Of a stretch of DNA of 38,539 nucleotides, positions 38,314-38,539 are shown one piece after another. Source of the DNA: Streptomyces naganishii JCM 4654 (GTDB taxonomy: Bacteria > Actinomycetota > Actinomycetes > Streptomycetales > Streptomycetaceae); contig NZ_BMVF01000034.1 of the NCBI RefSeq assembly GCF_014650575.1, positions 1-38,539 on the forward strand, written 5' to 3'. The position numbers and the translations under genes were made by a program. Position 1 is the first letter of the stretch. Each line of letters begins with the position of its first letter. Under the pieces are notes generated by a model, which was not told the DNA's origin, ran no database searches, and saw only the letters and a list, made by a program, of their open reading frames with translations.

Positions 38314-38539
38314 GCGTCTCGCGCCACGGGGACGGCCGTATCCGGGATGGCCCGTCCTGGGACGGCCGGGTCTCGGACGGGCGGTCCCGAGACAGCCGGT
38401 GCTGGGACGACCGGTCCCGAGACGGCCGGGTCCGGGACGACCGGTCCCGAGACGGCCGGGTCCGGGACGACCGGTCCCGAGACGGCCGGGTCCGGCACAG
38501 CCGGTCCCAAGACGGCCGGGTCCGGCACAGCCGGTCCCA
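38314..38539. repeat. 30-bp tandem repeat array reaching the window edge
   Basis: Seven units of exactly 30 bp (starting at 38314, 38344, 38374, 38404, 38434, 38464 and 38494) and a partial eighth from 38524 continue out of the window. Units at 38404, 38434 and 38464 are identical; those to the left are progressively degenerate, and those to the right share a variant form (GGCACAGCC in place of GGGACGACC, plus a CCCAA change). Each unit contains GACCGGTC, a small palindrome. Because 30 is a multiple of three, all frames stay open: plus gives a Thr/Gly/Pro/Glu decapeptide repeat, minus gives a VPDPAVSGPV-type repeat. No ribosome site supports translation within the window. Confidence 0.9.

Noticed and set aside
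38304..38528. Minus-strand open frame of 74 codons made of VPDPAVSGPV-type repeats
   Set aside because: It is produced by the 30-bp repeat, whose length keeps all frames open. There is no ribosome site at its start, so I list only the repeat.

Overview
The window is high-GC actinobacterial DNA, almost certainly a Streptomyces chromosome. The evidence is strong third-position G/C bias, GTG and apparently leaderless starts, a DasR-type dre palindrome in front of the crr-ptsI phosphotransferase genes, a CvnA-B-C-D 'conservon' signalling operon, and a left edge that reads, on the minus strand, as the leader of a Streptomyces 16S rRNA operon running out of the window. No tRNA, IS element, prophage or CRISPR array was seen.

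Layout. 1-2.8 kb: rRNA leader (minus), then crr and ptsI (plus) under a perfect dre site, ended by a strong hairpin. 2.8-6.4 kb: an MFS exporter with an unknown partner protein (minus), divergent from a MocR-type regulator whose likely operator lies inside the shared 45-bp promoter gap. 6.4-15.3 kb: acetoacetyl-CoA synthetase (minus), a GH31 alpha-glucosidase-like enzyme (plus), a zinc-ribbon NUDIX hydrolase (minus), a DUF35 protein plus a non-classical thiolase behind a palindromic operator, and a lone glycerol kinase. 15.4-23.5 kb (minus): a conservon (cvnA sensor-kinase-like, cvnB roadblock, cvnC DUF742, cvnD GTPase) with a 1212-residue HyuA-HyuB/5-oxoprolinase gene sitting between cvnC and cvnD. 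23.9-25.3 kb: a small membrane protein and an IclR regulator. 25.4-32.8 kb (minus): a three-gene operon whose order and sizes match kleisin / KITE / SMC-like condensin systems (MksFEB, Wadjet JetABC), but with a diverged ATPase and no JetD nuclease gene. 32.9-38.2 kb: a 5-oxoproline catabolic locus, with an FCD/GntR regulator divergent from an MFS permease, a DUF1445 putative hydro-lyase / D-glutamate cyclase relative, and pxpA-pxpB-pxpC. The right edge is a 30-bp tandem repeat that continues out of the window.

How the genes work together. The dre site ties the general PTS genes to N-acetylglucosamine sensing. The Pxp locus forms a self-contained uptake and ring-opening route for 5-oxoproline. 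A second, unrelated 5-oxoprolinase family is embedded in the conservon. The most notable unexplained items are the SMC-like operon, the enzyme inserted in the conservon, and the permease that appears to have lost its last helix and stop codon and now reads in frame into the hydro-lyase gene.
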